64,000 nt of DNA from NCBI RefSeq assembly GCF_014898055.3, contig NW_023604295.1, positions 138,352,676 to 138,416,675 on the forward strand. Reading direction: 5' to 3'. The translations under genes were made by a program, and so were the position numbers. This document shows positions 47,286 through 57,965 of this stretch, piece after piece; the stretch's first letter is position 1, and each line of letters opens with the position of its first letter. The notes beneath the pieces were generated by a model. It made no database searches. It had not been told where the DNA came from and was given only the letters and a program-made list of their open reading frames with translations. The DNA is from Talpa occidentalis. Taxonomy: Eukaryota > Chordata > Mammalia > Eulipotyphla > Talpidae.

Positions 47286-49112
47286 ATTTGTAGCATTTAT
47301 TGATTTCTGGTATAAAAACACCCTATGTGATCAATTTCATGTCACCAATGTGACATCAGCAAATCACAATTTGGGAAGAAATATACATATTTATATATTA
47401 TTCTCGCCTTACAGAAGTAGACAGGGTAGATTATAAATAACCTCATGAGCATAGATAGAAGCAAAATATTAAGAAATGATTAGGAAGAGATGAGTTTTTA
47501 ATATTTATTATTTTGTTCCTAATGACATTAATTTTAAGTTTACATAAAGTTTTAATAATAACTGCATTTAACAATGGATTGCAAAAATCCTGAAAAATAT
47601 CATAGTTGTCTCTCTCAAGTAAATAGAATCCGCCTTTTCAGCCTACTGAGTGAATGTTCCATGTTGTTCATTGCTAGATATGAAAAGAACTGAGCAGTTA
47701 AAGAGGTATTAAGAAACTAGGGTAAAAGGGAACATGGAAAGAAAGCCTTGGTTTGAGATGTAATTTGTGAAAATAGATCCATTTTCTAATCAGACAGTGA
47801 GAAATGTGTGACAAAAGCAAGTACCAATAAGCTAGCATGGAGCCTACTAACCTGAGGCAGTAGATCTTTGAGGGGTTATTGGAGGTAAAGTCCTTGATTC
47901 CAATTGCAAATTTTATGTGAATATTTTTTAAAAAACATTTTTTCCAAGACTATATAAATTTTTCAGGGAGTTTGAGAAATCCTAATAATTTGGATATTAA
48001 AGTAGTTAGTGTCATTAAAAAAGCTGATAAACACGTTGGTGGATTACATATGATGAGCTGAGGCTAAAATTCTAAATCACTTGGATTTCAAGCCTAAAGC
48101 AAATAAAGGCAGATGAGAGTTGGCTTGAATTGAGAAATGGACTCTAGCTACACCAGAGGAGGCTGGGGCAGAAGCCAGATTCACCACTTTGAAATGACCT
48201 GAAGAAATGAATTATCAAATTGGAATATAGTACTGAAAGATTCAAATAGAATTCCATATAGAGGGACAAAGAGATTAAGAAAAATGAAAAGAAGTGATAT
48301 AGATATGTGAGACAGATTTATCCACTCCAATATAGAACACTCGAAATTTAGGTGATGAAAATTGAATAAATATTCAAATGAATAATGACTGAGCATTTTT
48401 CACAACTGAGGATTTGAAGGGATGTTTGCAATGAGCTTATCAAAGATTAACATCCTGAATATTTAAAAAATATTTAAATACAAGCAATAAGGAAAAGTTA
48501 AAAAATAAAAATAAAAAACATCAAAGTAAGTGAACTGTCAATTTATAAAGCAACAATAAATAAATTACTAGATTGAAGTGATATATTTGGACAATTAGGG
48601 TGATATTACTTAAAATGAATAAACTATACTTATACATACCAATATGTATAGAATTTAAAAATAATGACATAAAAGAAAGTAATGTTTATCTGTTAGATTA
48701 GTTACAATTCGGTTAAATGAAGGGGTACTTTGAGGACAAGAGAAAAATAGGACGGTCCACTTGACACTGTTATTTTTCAAAAAATACTTAACACAGTATG
48801 GCAGTTTAAAATTTATGAATTATCATTTTAATTGCAATATTTCCTATCCTTTTAAGATAGTTTTAAAGACTTCAATCAATATTATTTTAGACATAAAATC
48901 TAAGTTTTCTGTAATTATTGGTTAATTAATTTTTAGATCCTCATGAAGTTCAAAGAGTAATAAGTTAGGTATGTAATATATAACATAATAGGTATGTTAA
49001 TTTTTCAATATTTTCTTATATACGTTGCTATATATATTGTTATATATATGATGTATATACTTCAATAGCCAACATTGTGGAAATAAATTTTACTGTTTAA
49101 AGGCAAATTTCA
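47286..49112. other. Intergenic, AT-rich, nothing recognised
   Basis: Very AT-rich, with (TA)-rich patches near 49000-49070. No supported feature. Confidence 0.55.
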
Positions 49113-49385
49113 GGGCCTCCCTGGTGGCGCAAGGGTTAAGATGCAACCTATGAAGCTATTTGAGCCTCTGCAGCACAAGTTCAATCCCCAGCCAGGGAGA
49201 TACCCACATGGTGCAGCAGACCTCTCCTGACTCACCCGCTGCTCCCCTCAGCAGTGTATTTTGGTTGGTCTGCTTGTTCCGTTTCCCACTCTGTCTCTGG
49301 TGAATACTCTCACCACCCCCTACACACCTCTGGCCCGTACCCCAGTTCTTGTATGCATAAATAAATAAATCTTTTTAAAAAAAAA
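49113..49385 (+). mobile_element. tRNA-derived SINE (type A)
   Basis: Full-length copy from GGGCCTCCCTGGTGGCGC to TAAATAAATCTTTTTAAAA. No clear target duplication. Confidence 0.92.
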
Positions 49386-49564
49386 GCTATTTCAATTTTT
49401 AAAGTGCTTTTATATACCCTTAGTTTTTCAGTATTGAGCTCTCTATGTATTTACTAAATATCTATTTGATCAACTTTTTGTCATAATTGTATTCTCTTAC
49501 CATTTTTATGTTAAAAACATGGTGAGAAGGCATCTCATTTAGGTGAAATTAAAGTCCCTTTAAG

Positions 49565-49840
49565 GGGGCCTCCCTGCTGGCACAAGGGGTTAAGTCTCAG
49601 CACCATCAGGCTATTACCAGCCACTGAGGCAGCAGTTCTGATCCCTGGCTAGGGAGTTGACCCACAGGGTGCAGCAGACCTCTCCTCTCTTGCCCACTGT
49701 TCCTCTAGAAGTGTGCTTCAATCAATCACCCTGTTCTGCTCCCTGCTCTGTCTCTGGTGAATCCTCTCACACACACCCCCCACACCTTTGGCCTAAACCC
49801 CAGTTCTTGTATACATAAATAAAAATACATCTTTAAAAAA
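49565..49840 (+). mobile_element. tRNA-derived SINE (type A), older
   Basis: Full-length but diverged copy, with imperfect flanks agtcccttta (about 49552) and agtcctttta (about 49844). Confidence 0.9.
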
Positions 49841-50440
49841 GATAGTCCTTTTAGCTAATTTAAAAAAAAATTAAGTTTTAGAATTTCTTCCTGATGGATT
49901 TTTCAGAATTATGCATTACAGGCACATGCCACATTAAACGGCACTGAACACCTTTTCCAAGCTTCTGCTCTCACAGTCTGGCCTTGAAGATGAATGGACT
50001 AGAGTCATTTTGTTTCCCTAATCACTCTACTCTTACGTTCAATCATGAAGAACTCTGTGTACTCTAAGTGTTAAGAACTAATGATTATCCTGAAATTGCC
50101 AGTCTGAGTAATTGACAATTTTTTTCCATGAGAGGAGAGCATCCCATTAAATACTTGTTAAATAAAAGAATGAGAATCAAAGTAGAGATCCTTTCCTTGG
50201 AAATTAGGTTATATAGTTTCTCTGGTTCTAAATCTAACCAAAGTTGAGTTTGTTTAAATCTCTTTCAAAACTAATGAACCACATCATGATAAAAGGGAGA
50301 TGAGCACTGAATTGGCAATCTGGGACCCTGATGTCAATTCTTCTACTAATACAGCTGCCAGACCCTGACAAATCACATATTCACCTTTAATTGTGAATAC
50401 ATAGCCAGATGATGTCTGTTTCACTTGGTTTTATAATTCC

Positions 50441-50717
50441 TTTTTTTTTTTTTAAAGATTTATTTATTTATTTATTTATATAACAGCTGGGGTACAGGCC
50501 AGAGATGTGGGGGTTGAGAGGATTCACCTGAGACAGAGCTGGGGACAGAACAGGTGGACTGACTGAAATACACTGCTGAGGGGAGCAGCGGGCGTGACAG
50601 GAGAGGTCTGCTGCGCCATGTGGTTATCTCCCTGGCCGGGGATAGAATTCGTGCTGCAGAGGCTGTGGATAGCTTCATAGTGCTGCGTCTTAACCCCTTG
50701 CGTCACCCGGGAGGCCC
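50441..50717 (-). mobile_element. tRNA-derived SINE (type A)
   Basis: Antisense full-length copy with a long TTTA run. The flanks tggttttataattcc and tggtttttacaattct form an imperfect target duplication. Confidence 0.92.
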
Positions 50718-51039
50718 CTGGTTTTTACAATTCTTAACTATAGAATAGAAACAATTGCAAACAAACTAGACAGAGACTTCTAGCTAGCCAATGGACAAAA
50801 GCGAAACAAAACGTGTATTACTGACTGTTTGGCATTATAGCTAGCAAATGCCAGTTATAAGTGAAAATGGCGGTCTATTAGCACAGAAGTGTTTCTCGTG
50901 ATCTTCCTTTATCATTTTTATTGTCAATGTGTCTCTTCATGCCATTAGCATCTCTTCCAGAACTCTTGCCTTTTCCTCCTATTCAATCATGCTTTTCATT
51001 TCTCTGCATCCTTATGCACCTTCAACGTGGCTATCTCTC

Positions 51040-51390
51040 CTTAAGAGTACTTCTGGTTTTAAAATTTCAATAGGCTCCTTCCATTTAGAAGTTAAAATCT
51101 AACCTGAATATGGAATCTGATTTCCTCCCTAATCTGTTTTTCTTGCTTTTCCAGTTTCACCTTTTACCTATTTCTTTCTCCCTTCTTATGTCTAGCTACC
51201 ACCCTCACCTCCTCCAGAGAAGGAAAACAAATGAAAATTAAACCAATCATCCTTTGCCCCATTTTGTGCTTTTGGCCATGTGTTTCTGATGCATCACATG
51301 CCTTTTCCCAGTTCGATGTGCTGAAGTCCTTCTATTCATTCATTCATTCATTCATTCATTCATTCATTCATTCATTTCTTTTAGTTCTGT
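51040..51390 (+). mobile_element. L2 relic
   Basis: Caataggctccttccattta, gttaaaatctaacctga, tctgatttcctccctaatct and tagctaccaccctcacctc track L2. A (CATT)n run interrupts its right end, and decayed sequence may continue after 51509. Confidence 0.45.
51332..51377. repeat. (CATT)n microsatellite
   Basis: About 11 units of ATTC just before the 17-bp target duplication at 51391. Confidence 0.96.
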
Positions 51391-51407
51391 TCAAATACCA
51401 ATTTTAT

Positions 51408-51491
51408 TTTATTTTTAAATTTTTTTATTAATTTTTAATTTTTTTAACATCATTGTTCATTTTTAAACAATATTTGCTTCCCCCCACCCTC
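51408..51491 (-). mobile_element. Short L1-type retroinsertion with 17-bp target duplication
   Basis: An 84-bp insert with T-rich left end (poly(A) on its own strand) and CCCCCCACCCTCT at the right is flanked by TCAAATACCAATTTTAT at 51391-51407 and 51492-51508. It looks like an extreme 5' truncation of an L1 3' end, or another A-tailed transcript. Confidence 0.7.
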
Positions 51492-52355
51492 TCAAATACC
51501 AATTTTATAGAAAGTGTCCTTGACCAACGTGGAAGAAAAGTTTTCCCCTATGTCATCTGAAATCATCTCGTGGAACTTTTCTATATCCCTATTTGAGAAT
51601 AGCACGTTGAATTTTGCTCAATCGTTGCCCTTTATATCTTCTCCTCTACGTTATATGCTCATTTATTTATTCATCCATCAAACGTTTATTAAAGACCTGC
51701 TACTATTCATCAGGCACTTTGTTAGAATGTAGGGGAGAGATGATGCTACAAACTGATGCTGGCTTTCAACAGGTTTATTATCTATGTATGCAGAGTGGCA
51801 ACTTTTAAATTTATTTTTAATTTCAATTTGCAAAATAGAGTGATAAGTGTGTGGTACGAAACTGTTTGCAGGAAATACTTTGGAAAAGTGTTGGGGAAAA
51901 GGAGAAATATGTCGTTGGGCAGGAATCACGCCCAGGCAATTTCCCTGGTTGGGCTAGACCACTGGTTTATGAGTATTCAGAGACTGACATATACTGAAAC
52001 TCAATAACTATTTTGCACATTTTATGCGCACTATAGGAAGGCTTATTTCCTCAACTGTGTTTGATAAAGGCCATAGATAATGAAGAAAATGACAGCACCA
52101 AGCATTCCCGCTTAGACAGGTGACACAAGGAAAATGTCAGTTTTGCCCCATGGAGCCGGTCACTGACCACACACAACCCCAGACAGAGCAGAGCCTCTGG
52201 AGGGCGCCCACGAGCTACCCCAGTCCAACCAGACAAAAATAAAGCCCAGCGGAGGCTCAGCCTGCTGCGTGCAGCCCAGCCTAGGCCACGGTTCAAGACC
52301 GAGCCTCTGAAGGAGGTTCAACTTCCAACGCAACACCCCTCAAGAAGGAAATGGG

Positions 52356-52639
52356 GGGGCTCCCTGGTGGCCCAAGGGGTTAAGCCGGCACTATGAAGCT
52401 ATCTGCAGTCACTGCAGCAGAAGTTCAAGCTCCCGCCAGGGAGATACCCACATGGCACGGCAGACCTCTCCTGCCTCGTCCGCTGCTCCCCTCAGCAGCG
52501 TATTTCAGTCATTCTGCCTGTTCTGCTCCCCACTCTGTCTCTGGGGAATCCTCTCACCGACCCCCCCCCATCTCTGGCCTGCGCCCCAGCTCTTGTATGC
52601 ATTAAATAAATAAATCATTTTAAAAAAGGCATTAAAAAA
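52356..52639 (+). mobile_element. tRNA-derived SINE just upstream of CpG island 2
   Basis: Full-length type A copy with target duplication AAGAAGGAAATGGGG at about 52342-52356 and 52640-52654. It ends about 50 bp before CpG density rises. Confidence 0.93.
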
Positions 52640-52817
52640 AAGAAGGAAATGGGGTGACCTATTTATTGTCTAGTTGGCTCACATTCCTAGAAAGCGCGCA
52701 CCCCGCATAAGGCACACTCAGGTGGCGGAGGTTGGGGTGCACCGTCCCAGCCTCCGGTAACCCGGTGCGGAAGCCCCGCCCCACAGCCGGGGCAGCCGGT
52801 TGGCCGCCAGGACTCCC

Positions 52818-52830
52818 GTTGCTAGGCAAC
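52818..52830. promoter_or_regulatory. X-box (RFX-factor binding motif)
   Basis: The sequence GTTGCTAGGCAAC is a near-perfect inverted repeat (GTTGC / GCAAC) of the kind bound by RFX factors. Such sites within a few hundred bases of a start site are typical of ciliary genes controlled by RFX2, RFX3 and FOXJ1. Its place inside a CpG island, beside a CCAAT box and an E-box, makes chance less likely. Binding itself is inferred. Confidence 0.65.
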
Positions 52831-52913
52831 CAGCTCCCGCGCACCCGGCCCCGGAGGTCACGAGCCGCTTCCGCCTCTCCCCCCAGGAGCTCCAATCAGC
52901 GACCACCGTGGCT

Positions 52914-52922
52914 GTCACGTGA
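52914..52922. promoter_or_regulatory. TCACGTGA E-box (USF / MiT-TFE type)
   Basis: GTCACGTGA contains the full palindrome TCACGTGA, the preferred core of USF and TFE3/TFEB-type bHLH-zip factors. It lies 22 bases downstream of CCAAT within CpG island 2. Confidence 0.5.
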
Positions 52923-53095
52923 ACGTCCCGGGCGGGATCCGGCGAGCCTGGGGCCACGGCCCGCTCCACAGGGGCGCGGAAACCGGTGTGCGGGGACGGC
53001 CTCCCGCTTCCTCGGAACCCGTGGGCCTGGCTGCCCCGCCACCGGCTGCCCCGCCCACGGGAGCCCGCGGCGAGCCGGGGCGACTGGGGACCCAC

Positions 53096-53230
53096 GGGGC
53101 GGGGCCTACGGGGCGGAGCTACCGGCGGGACCTACTGGGCGGGGCTACGGACCTAGGGGCGGGACTACAGGCCGATTGGGCGGGCCTACGGGCCTACTGG
53201 GCGGGGCTACGGGCCTACTGGGCGGGGCCG
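53096..53230 (+). repeat. GC-box minisatellite in promoter 2
   Basis: Four clear units of about 20-21 bp start with GGGCGGG at 53137, 53157, 53178 and 53199. A partial unit follows at 53220, and looser copies precede them at 53096 and 53110. Each unit pairs an Sp1-type GGGCGGGG box with a CTACGGGCCTACT-like spacer. The phase is close to two helical turns, so Sp1 sites would fall on one face of the DNA. Copy number could vary between individuals. Confidence 0.8.
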
Positions 53231-53306
53231 CCCCACAGAGCTCCCGCCGCCCGCGCCGCGCCCGCTTCAGCACCTCGGCTGTCCGCGCTGCAGGCGCCTC
53301 CTCCAG
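53230..53306 (+). other. Candidate non-coding first exon of a plus-strand gene
   Basis: Immediately after the GC-box array a GC-rich stretch with no ATG ends in CTCCAG followed by GTACGG, a plausible splice donor at 53307. It would be a short 5' UTR exon, with the coding start in a later exon. The exon's 5' edge is not visible. I found no convincing second exon before 64000, so most of 53307-64000 would be intron 1. Confidence 0.35.
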
Positions 53307-53408
53307 GTACGGAGTCCCGGGGGCGCAGGTCGGGGTCTGGGCGCCGCAGGTGCGGGGGAGCGGGCTCCGAGCTGGGGGGCGTCGCGTCAGCGCCGGGGGC
53401 CGCCCGCG

Positions 53409-53427
53409 ATGACCGCAGACTGGGATC
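53409..53427 (+). other. Possible alternative short coding first exon
   Basis: An ATG at 53409 with a purine at -3 opens six codons reading MTADWD plus one base, followed at 53428 by GTGAGC, a donor-like sequence. If used it would be a short alternative coding first exon at the downstream edge of CpG island 2. The unspliced frame soon runs to a stop. A chance match is quite possible. Confidence 0.2.
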
Positions 53428-53430
53428 GTG

Positions 53431-55137
53431 AGCGACCTGCAGGGCTTTGCACACTGTGATCCCACTAGGTCGGTGCCCGGAGTTGGGAGCCGCACGCTTG
53501 GTTGTTGCAAGGCTCGGAAAGAGCCAGCATTTCTGGATCGTCACTGCCAGGGCGTGTCAACCCTGACCACTACGAGAGACGTTGCTGTATTTTTTTAATC
53601 TTAATTTTTTAAGGTGGTTAAGTATGTGCATGTCTGGAGTGGGCACTTCTGCATCTGACGATTTGCTCCTTTGAGGAGGGTCTTAGTGTTCAGAGAACCG
53701 AGTAAAAGGCCACCTGTTCCAGAAAGAAAGATGGAACAGAAAAGGCAGCCTGTGGGTTAAGTAAATCATAACAAGTGCATTTCTTTTCTGTTTTTGCAGA
53801 ACCCAAATAAAACAAATGAAAAACAAAGCCCAGATTTTTATTTTTTTGCGAGCAGATATTAAAAGGAGTAAAAATTTAAGCCGACTTTATTTTGCTGTAT
53901 GAATTTAAAGTAGCTGATTTGAATGCAGTGTAGTGTAACTTTGATCGTGTTGCACAAGTCCCACTGCTTTTGTAACTTCACGTATGTATTTAAATGGGGG
54001 TCTTTGACAAGGGTTTGAAGACCAAGATTGCATTTCTGAATTGTGATGAGCTGAATATTTCAGCAGTCACCTTCAGAAAACTGCCTAGCCAACTTTTGTA
54101 ACCAAAGTTACAAGTATTTTAACATTTTAAGTAACCTCAAGTAAGAAGAACCTTTAAGTTTTGTTTCTCTACAAAGTGAATTCTTTGGGGACTTTCTAAA
54201 ACTCTCTAAAGGTATCCATGACTGATCTCTTGCTCACAAGCTCCAAGGAATAGATAGTCTCAACAGAGACACAGTAATCTCATGTGAGTATCACAGAACA
54301 AAGCAGCGTCTTGGCTGTTGTCTTAGTGCTGCTGCTGGAGGGTTGCTGAGGCTGGGTGTGTGGTGCTTACACAACCCTGTGGGACAAGCACCCTCACATC
54401 CTTTTGGCATTCTGTCTCACTCTGAGCCAGAAGATGGGCATTTTTTGTTGTATCTGACCTGTTTAAAGGCAGGTGTCAGAGGAATGGTCTGATAATCTCC
54501 CCTTGTTCTGTGATCTAAAATTAAATATAGTAATTGAGTGATTATAAAAAGTTGTCAGATAATGCAACAAAATTTTGGGAGACATACCTCGTTGGATTGT
54601 TTAGTAATTAATGTTACAAATGCTAGTTTGTGTCATTGCATTGAATTCCTGGGAAGGGTCTAGGAACTGGAATATGCCCTTATTGCAAAGGGCATGCATG
54701 GAAAGGAAAACTATAAGTCTTAAATGAGCTCCATACACTTACTTTATATTACATTGGTTAGTTGAATGTTATTTATATAGACCTGATTTTCCCCTGTGTG
54801 GATATTAATGGAAATTCTCAAAGAGCCATGGGTTTTGCAGAAAAAAAAACTAAATATATTTTCTTGAAAGTTAAAACATTCATCCTTTTTAAATTTTTAA
54901 TAATTAAATATTGGTGTACTAAAATTTTTTGGTTGCTCATTAGTCACATAATAATGTAATACATTAGAAAGTCATAAATTAATCGACCTTAAAAATGTTT
55001 TAAAATTTCTCTGCTCCCAATAGAGGAACTACTTGGGCTGGAGTGTTCTTGTTGTTTTCTAGGTGTTCTGTGTTGTAGCCTGACACTTCAGTGCAGATGA
55101 GACAGTGGCACTTTTTATTTTTTATTTTACTAGTTTT
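53431..55137. other. Presumed intron 1 of the plus-strand gene
   Basis: No exon can be supported. An acceptor-like ttttctgtttttgcag ends at 53800, but the sequence after it is AT-rich and has no clear frame or donor. Confidence 0.5.
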
Positions 55138-55400
55138 TAAAGATTTTATTTATTTATGTATTCAAGAACTGGGGTACAGGCCAGAGGTGCAGAGGTTGAG
55201 AGGATTCATCAGAGACAGAGTAGGGAACAGAACAGGCAAAATGACTGAAATACACTGCTGAGGGGAGCAGCGGGCGAGACAGGAGAGGTCTGCTGTGCCT
55301 TGTGGGTCACCTCCCTGGCTGGGAATCGAACTCGTGCTGCAATGGCTGTCTATAGCTCCATAGTGCTGGGTCTTAACCCCTTGTGCCACCAGGGAGGCCT
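55138..55400 (-). mobile_element. tRNA-derived SINE (type A)
   Basis: Antisense copy, full length, head ending GCCACCAGGGAGGCC. No clear target duplication. Confidence 0.92.
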
Positions 55401-55718
55401 CCTGTGAACTTTTTAAATCACTGAGAGAAGAGTAGGAACAATTTTAGTTTTTGTTTGATAGATGCTAGAAATCCAACATGAATAATTAGGTTGTCATTCT
55501 TGATAAAATGTGTGTAATTTCTGCAGACTACCCAATTTTATTTGCCTAAAACTCTGTAATGGAGACTAAAATGAAATTCAAACAATTCTGAAGGATTCAC
55601 ATTTCCTTCCTATATTCCAGAATTTATTTGAAATGTGATATATGCAAGAAAGGTAATAGTTTATCACGTGATAAATTTAGGGAAACATTTTATTCATCAT
55701 CGGCCAATACAAATGATA

Positions 55719-55757
55719 TGTGTGTGTGTGTGTGTGTGTGTGTGTACACACACACAA
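55719..55757. repeat. (TG)n-(CA)n inverted microsatellite
   Basis: About 13 TG units pass through TGTACA into about 6 CA units, so the tract is self-complementary as well as alternating purine-pyrimidine. Confidence 0.95.
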
Positions 55758-56538
55758 GCATTGTTACTACTTTCAGCAGTTGCTGAATTATTTCATTTTA
55801 TATTTTGCAATATGTATTTCATTTAGAAGACTGAAATATTTAAGTCATATAGCTCCAATTGTATCCTAAGGAACAGAAATTTTTATTGAGAGTATTTTAA
55901 TCTACAGAAATCATATTAGGAGATTGGGAGGGATTTCTTTCTTATTAACTCAGGCTGCTTTTCTTTTACATCAGAAATATAAATCTATAGTATTTTGACA
56001 TTTTTCAGCATCTGAGGCAATCACATGGAGATTATGTTCTCACTGTTGATGAGACTGTTCCTTGGAGATTTGTAAGCAAGAAATTAAACATAGATACCTG
56101 AAGAGAATTTCAGAAATTCCCTAAAGAATTTCCTCGGTCGAGAAACAAAAACTAAAGACCAACCTTGACCTATGGCTTATTATTGAAAGAAAAAATTCTC
56201 ATCATCACTGATGAGAAAGCTTTCACAAATTCTCATGGTAAAACAGGGACTGTCATTGGAGGAGACAGGATTCAAGTTGTTTCTACCTGATTTCAATAAC
56301 TATACAAATATAACTGAAGAGCTAGCCAAGTATTTCATAGGCTGAACTTTGAACTAAAAAAAAAAAAGGCAGTCTGAATGTGGAGCCATAGCAGAACTTG
56401 CCACCCAGATGTCACATTACCAGCTACTTGAGTGAGATAATATCATTAGAAGTTTTACTTTTCATTATTATACATTAACTTATAAAGTATGATTTGGTAA
56501 CCTAATTATCACCTAAAACGCTGGAATTTACACTCTCA

Positions 56539-56611
56539 TTTAAGAAATATATATATATATTTAAGAAATATATATATATATTTAAGAAATATATATATAT
56601 TTAAGAAATGT
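56539..56611. repeat. TTTAAGAAATATATATATAT tandem array
   Basis: Four units of about 20 bp made of ttaagaa plus an (AT)n block, with the AT block shrinking to the right. Confidence 0.92.
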
Positions 56612-57260
56612 ATAGATACACACATATGTAATATAAACAGTAATATAATTTTTTAATCGTAAGATTATATAGGAGCTAGTCTCATATTTTCTATTATTGG
56701 GGTGATTGATCTTTGTCCTGTTCAGGAAAACACTATCAGAAGATGTAAGAAATAATTTCCCATGCTTTAGTGAGGATGTTACAGCATTTAGTACTTGGTT
56801 TATAGATTCAAATGCTCAAACCTAAAAACCTCACAATAGACATCATTACATAATTTTACATATGCGTAGGTTTGTTGTTTTTCCAAATTGTTGATACTTT
56901 GAGTTGTGAGCATGTACCAGTATCTCAGACAGACTCCTTTGTGATTCTGTATAATAAATTCACTTTCATATCACACACATGAATGAGTCTTAATGAAATG
57001 GTTTATGCAGTTTGTTTATAAGGTAAGCTTGATAACAAGTTTGGAGGAATTATTTCAGAAACTAAGCTAGAAGGATTCTAGGAGTCCAGCAGTTAATCTA
57101 ACACCATTACTTTGTAGCCGAAGTCGCTAAACACGTAAACATTTATGAATTAATCACTGGGAAAGCTGCTGAGAATCCCTGGCTCTGACATTTGGCAAAG
57201 TGCTGCCCCCCAGAGAGGTGCAAACTCTATCACAACATCATTTTCTCTTTCATTGTTTTT

Positions 57261-57370
57261 TTTTTTTTTGGTGGGATCCTGGCTGGTGGCCGGGGAACTA
57301 ACCTGTGCTGCAGAGGCTGCGGGCAGCCTCACAGCCCAGCGCTCAACCGCTGGGCCACCAGGGGAGGCCC
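57261..57370 (-). mobile_element. tRNA-derived SINE: tRNA-like half only, with its own poly(A)
   Basis: Antisense. A T run (poly(A) on its own strand) adjoins the end of the tRNA-like part (GGATCCTGGCTGGTGGCC read on the plus strand), with no body or AATAAA tail. The flanks cattgttttt (57251) and cattgtattt (57371) suggest it inserted in this short form. Confidence 0.85.
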
Positions 57371-57581
57371 CATTGTATTTCTTTAAGTGATTAATTCAAA
57401 AGTTTGAGTAATTAAGATTGAGGTCATTTTTGTATTGTTAAAATAATCGTTGACTATCATAAAACAGTGTGCTGGTGTTTAGTCTTAGAAAGTATATTAT
57501 TAGGCAGTACCTCTTTTTGATTTGTTCCTTAATACTGTGTAAGTTTTACTTCAGAGTGTTCTATGATTTGTTGGGATCCTG

Positions 57582-57776
57582 TTACCATAGAAATTCTTTA
57601 TTTCTATGCAACCCAATAGTATTAAAGGGTCCATAGCCATCTCGACAGTCGTTGAATCCTGGAAATAAGAAGATTTCAGAAATTGTATCTGAAGCCTGAT
57701 AGTTACCAGTAGGTAAATTTTGAACTTGGATATGCTTATTTTCTAGAATTTCTTCTAGATTGGTTCGAGATGCCAT
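57582..57776 (-). other. Unidentified 64-codon open frame
   Basis: A minus-strand frame starts with ATG at 57776 and has balanced, protein-like composition despite AT-rich surroundings. The codons MASRTNLEEIL open it and NKEFLW ends it. The ATG is preceded directly by TCTCTCTCTAG, which looks like a splice acceptor. A second acceptor-like TATTTCCAG lies inside the frame. It could be an exon, a retrocopy fragment or chance. I recognise no family. It lies inside the proposed plus-strand intron 1, on the opposite strand. Confidence 0.2.
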
Positions 57777-57801
57777 CTAGAGAGAGACGTGTCACTCAAA
57801 T

Positions 57802-57830
57802 TGTACATTAGACCAGCTGTCTAATGTACA
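57802..57830. repeat. Perfect 12-bp inverted repeat with 5-bp loop
   Basis: TGTACATTAGAC (57802-57813), CAGCT, GTCTAATGTACA (57819-57830). It overlaps the left edge of the MER5A-like relic and lies 26 bp from the ATG of the 64-codon frame. Confidence 0.9.
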
Positions 57831-57965
57831 CTGTCTCCAGGGAGCTTGTTAGAAATGTAGATTCTCTGCCATGCCCCCACAAATCAGAATCACTGAGAGA
57901 GGGGCCCTCAAATCTGTGTTTTTACAAGCCTCAAGTGATTCTTATGCAAGGTAGAGTTTGCTGTG
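57806..57965 (-). mobile_element. MER5A-like hAT relic
   Basis: Ggagcttgttagaaatgtag, attctctgccatgccccc, aatcagaatcactgagagag, aatctgtgttttt and aagcctcaagtgattcttat fit MER5A in reverse orientation. Confidence 0.65.

Larger units (their letters stand above)
52690..53430 (+). promoter_or_regulatory. CpG island 2, promoter with X-box, CCAAT, E-box and GC boxes
   Basis: GC-rich, CpG-dense sequence begins near 52690 and ends near 53430. It contains an RFX-type X-box at 52818-52830, a CCAAT box at 52892-52896, the palindrome TCACGTGA at 52915-52922, an ATTGG (reverse CCAAT) at 53175-53179 and a run of GC boxes at 53096-53230. No TATA box is apparent. Transcription to the right is suggested by a good donor at 53307. 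A weaker minus-strand donor-like GTGAGC near 52682 leaves a bidirectional promoter possible. Confidence 0.8.

Noticed and set aside
52659..53544. Frames of up to 226 codons in CpG island 2
   Set aside because: GC-rich, stop-poor promoter sequence. The longest reads straight through the GC-box minisatellite and the donor at 53307.
53801..53860. Second exon of the plus-strand gene after the acceptor-like site at 53800
   Set aside because: The following sequence is A-rich, has no sustained frame and no convincing donor.
56539..56611. Array of direct repeats resembling a CRISPR array
   Set aside because: Units are adjacent and AT-only with no unique spacers, in a mammalian genome. It is a simple tandem repeat.
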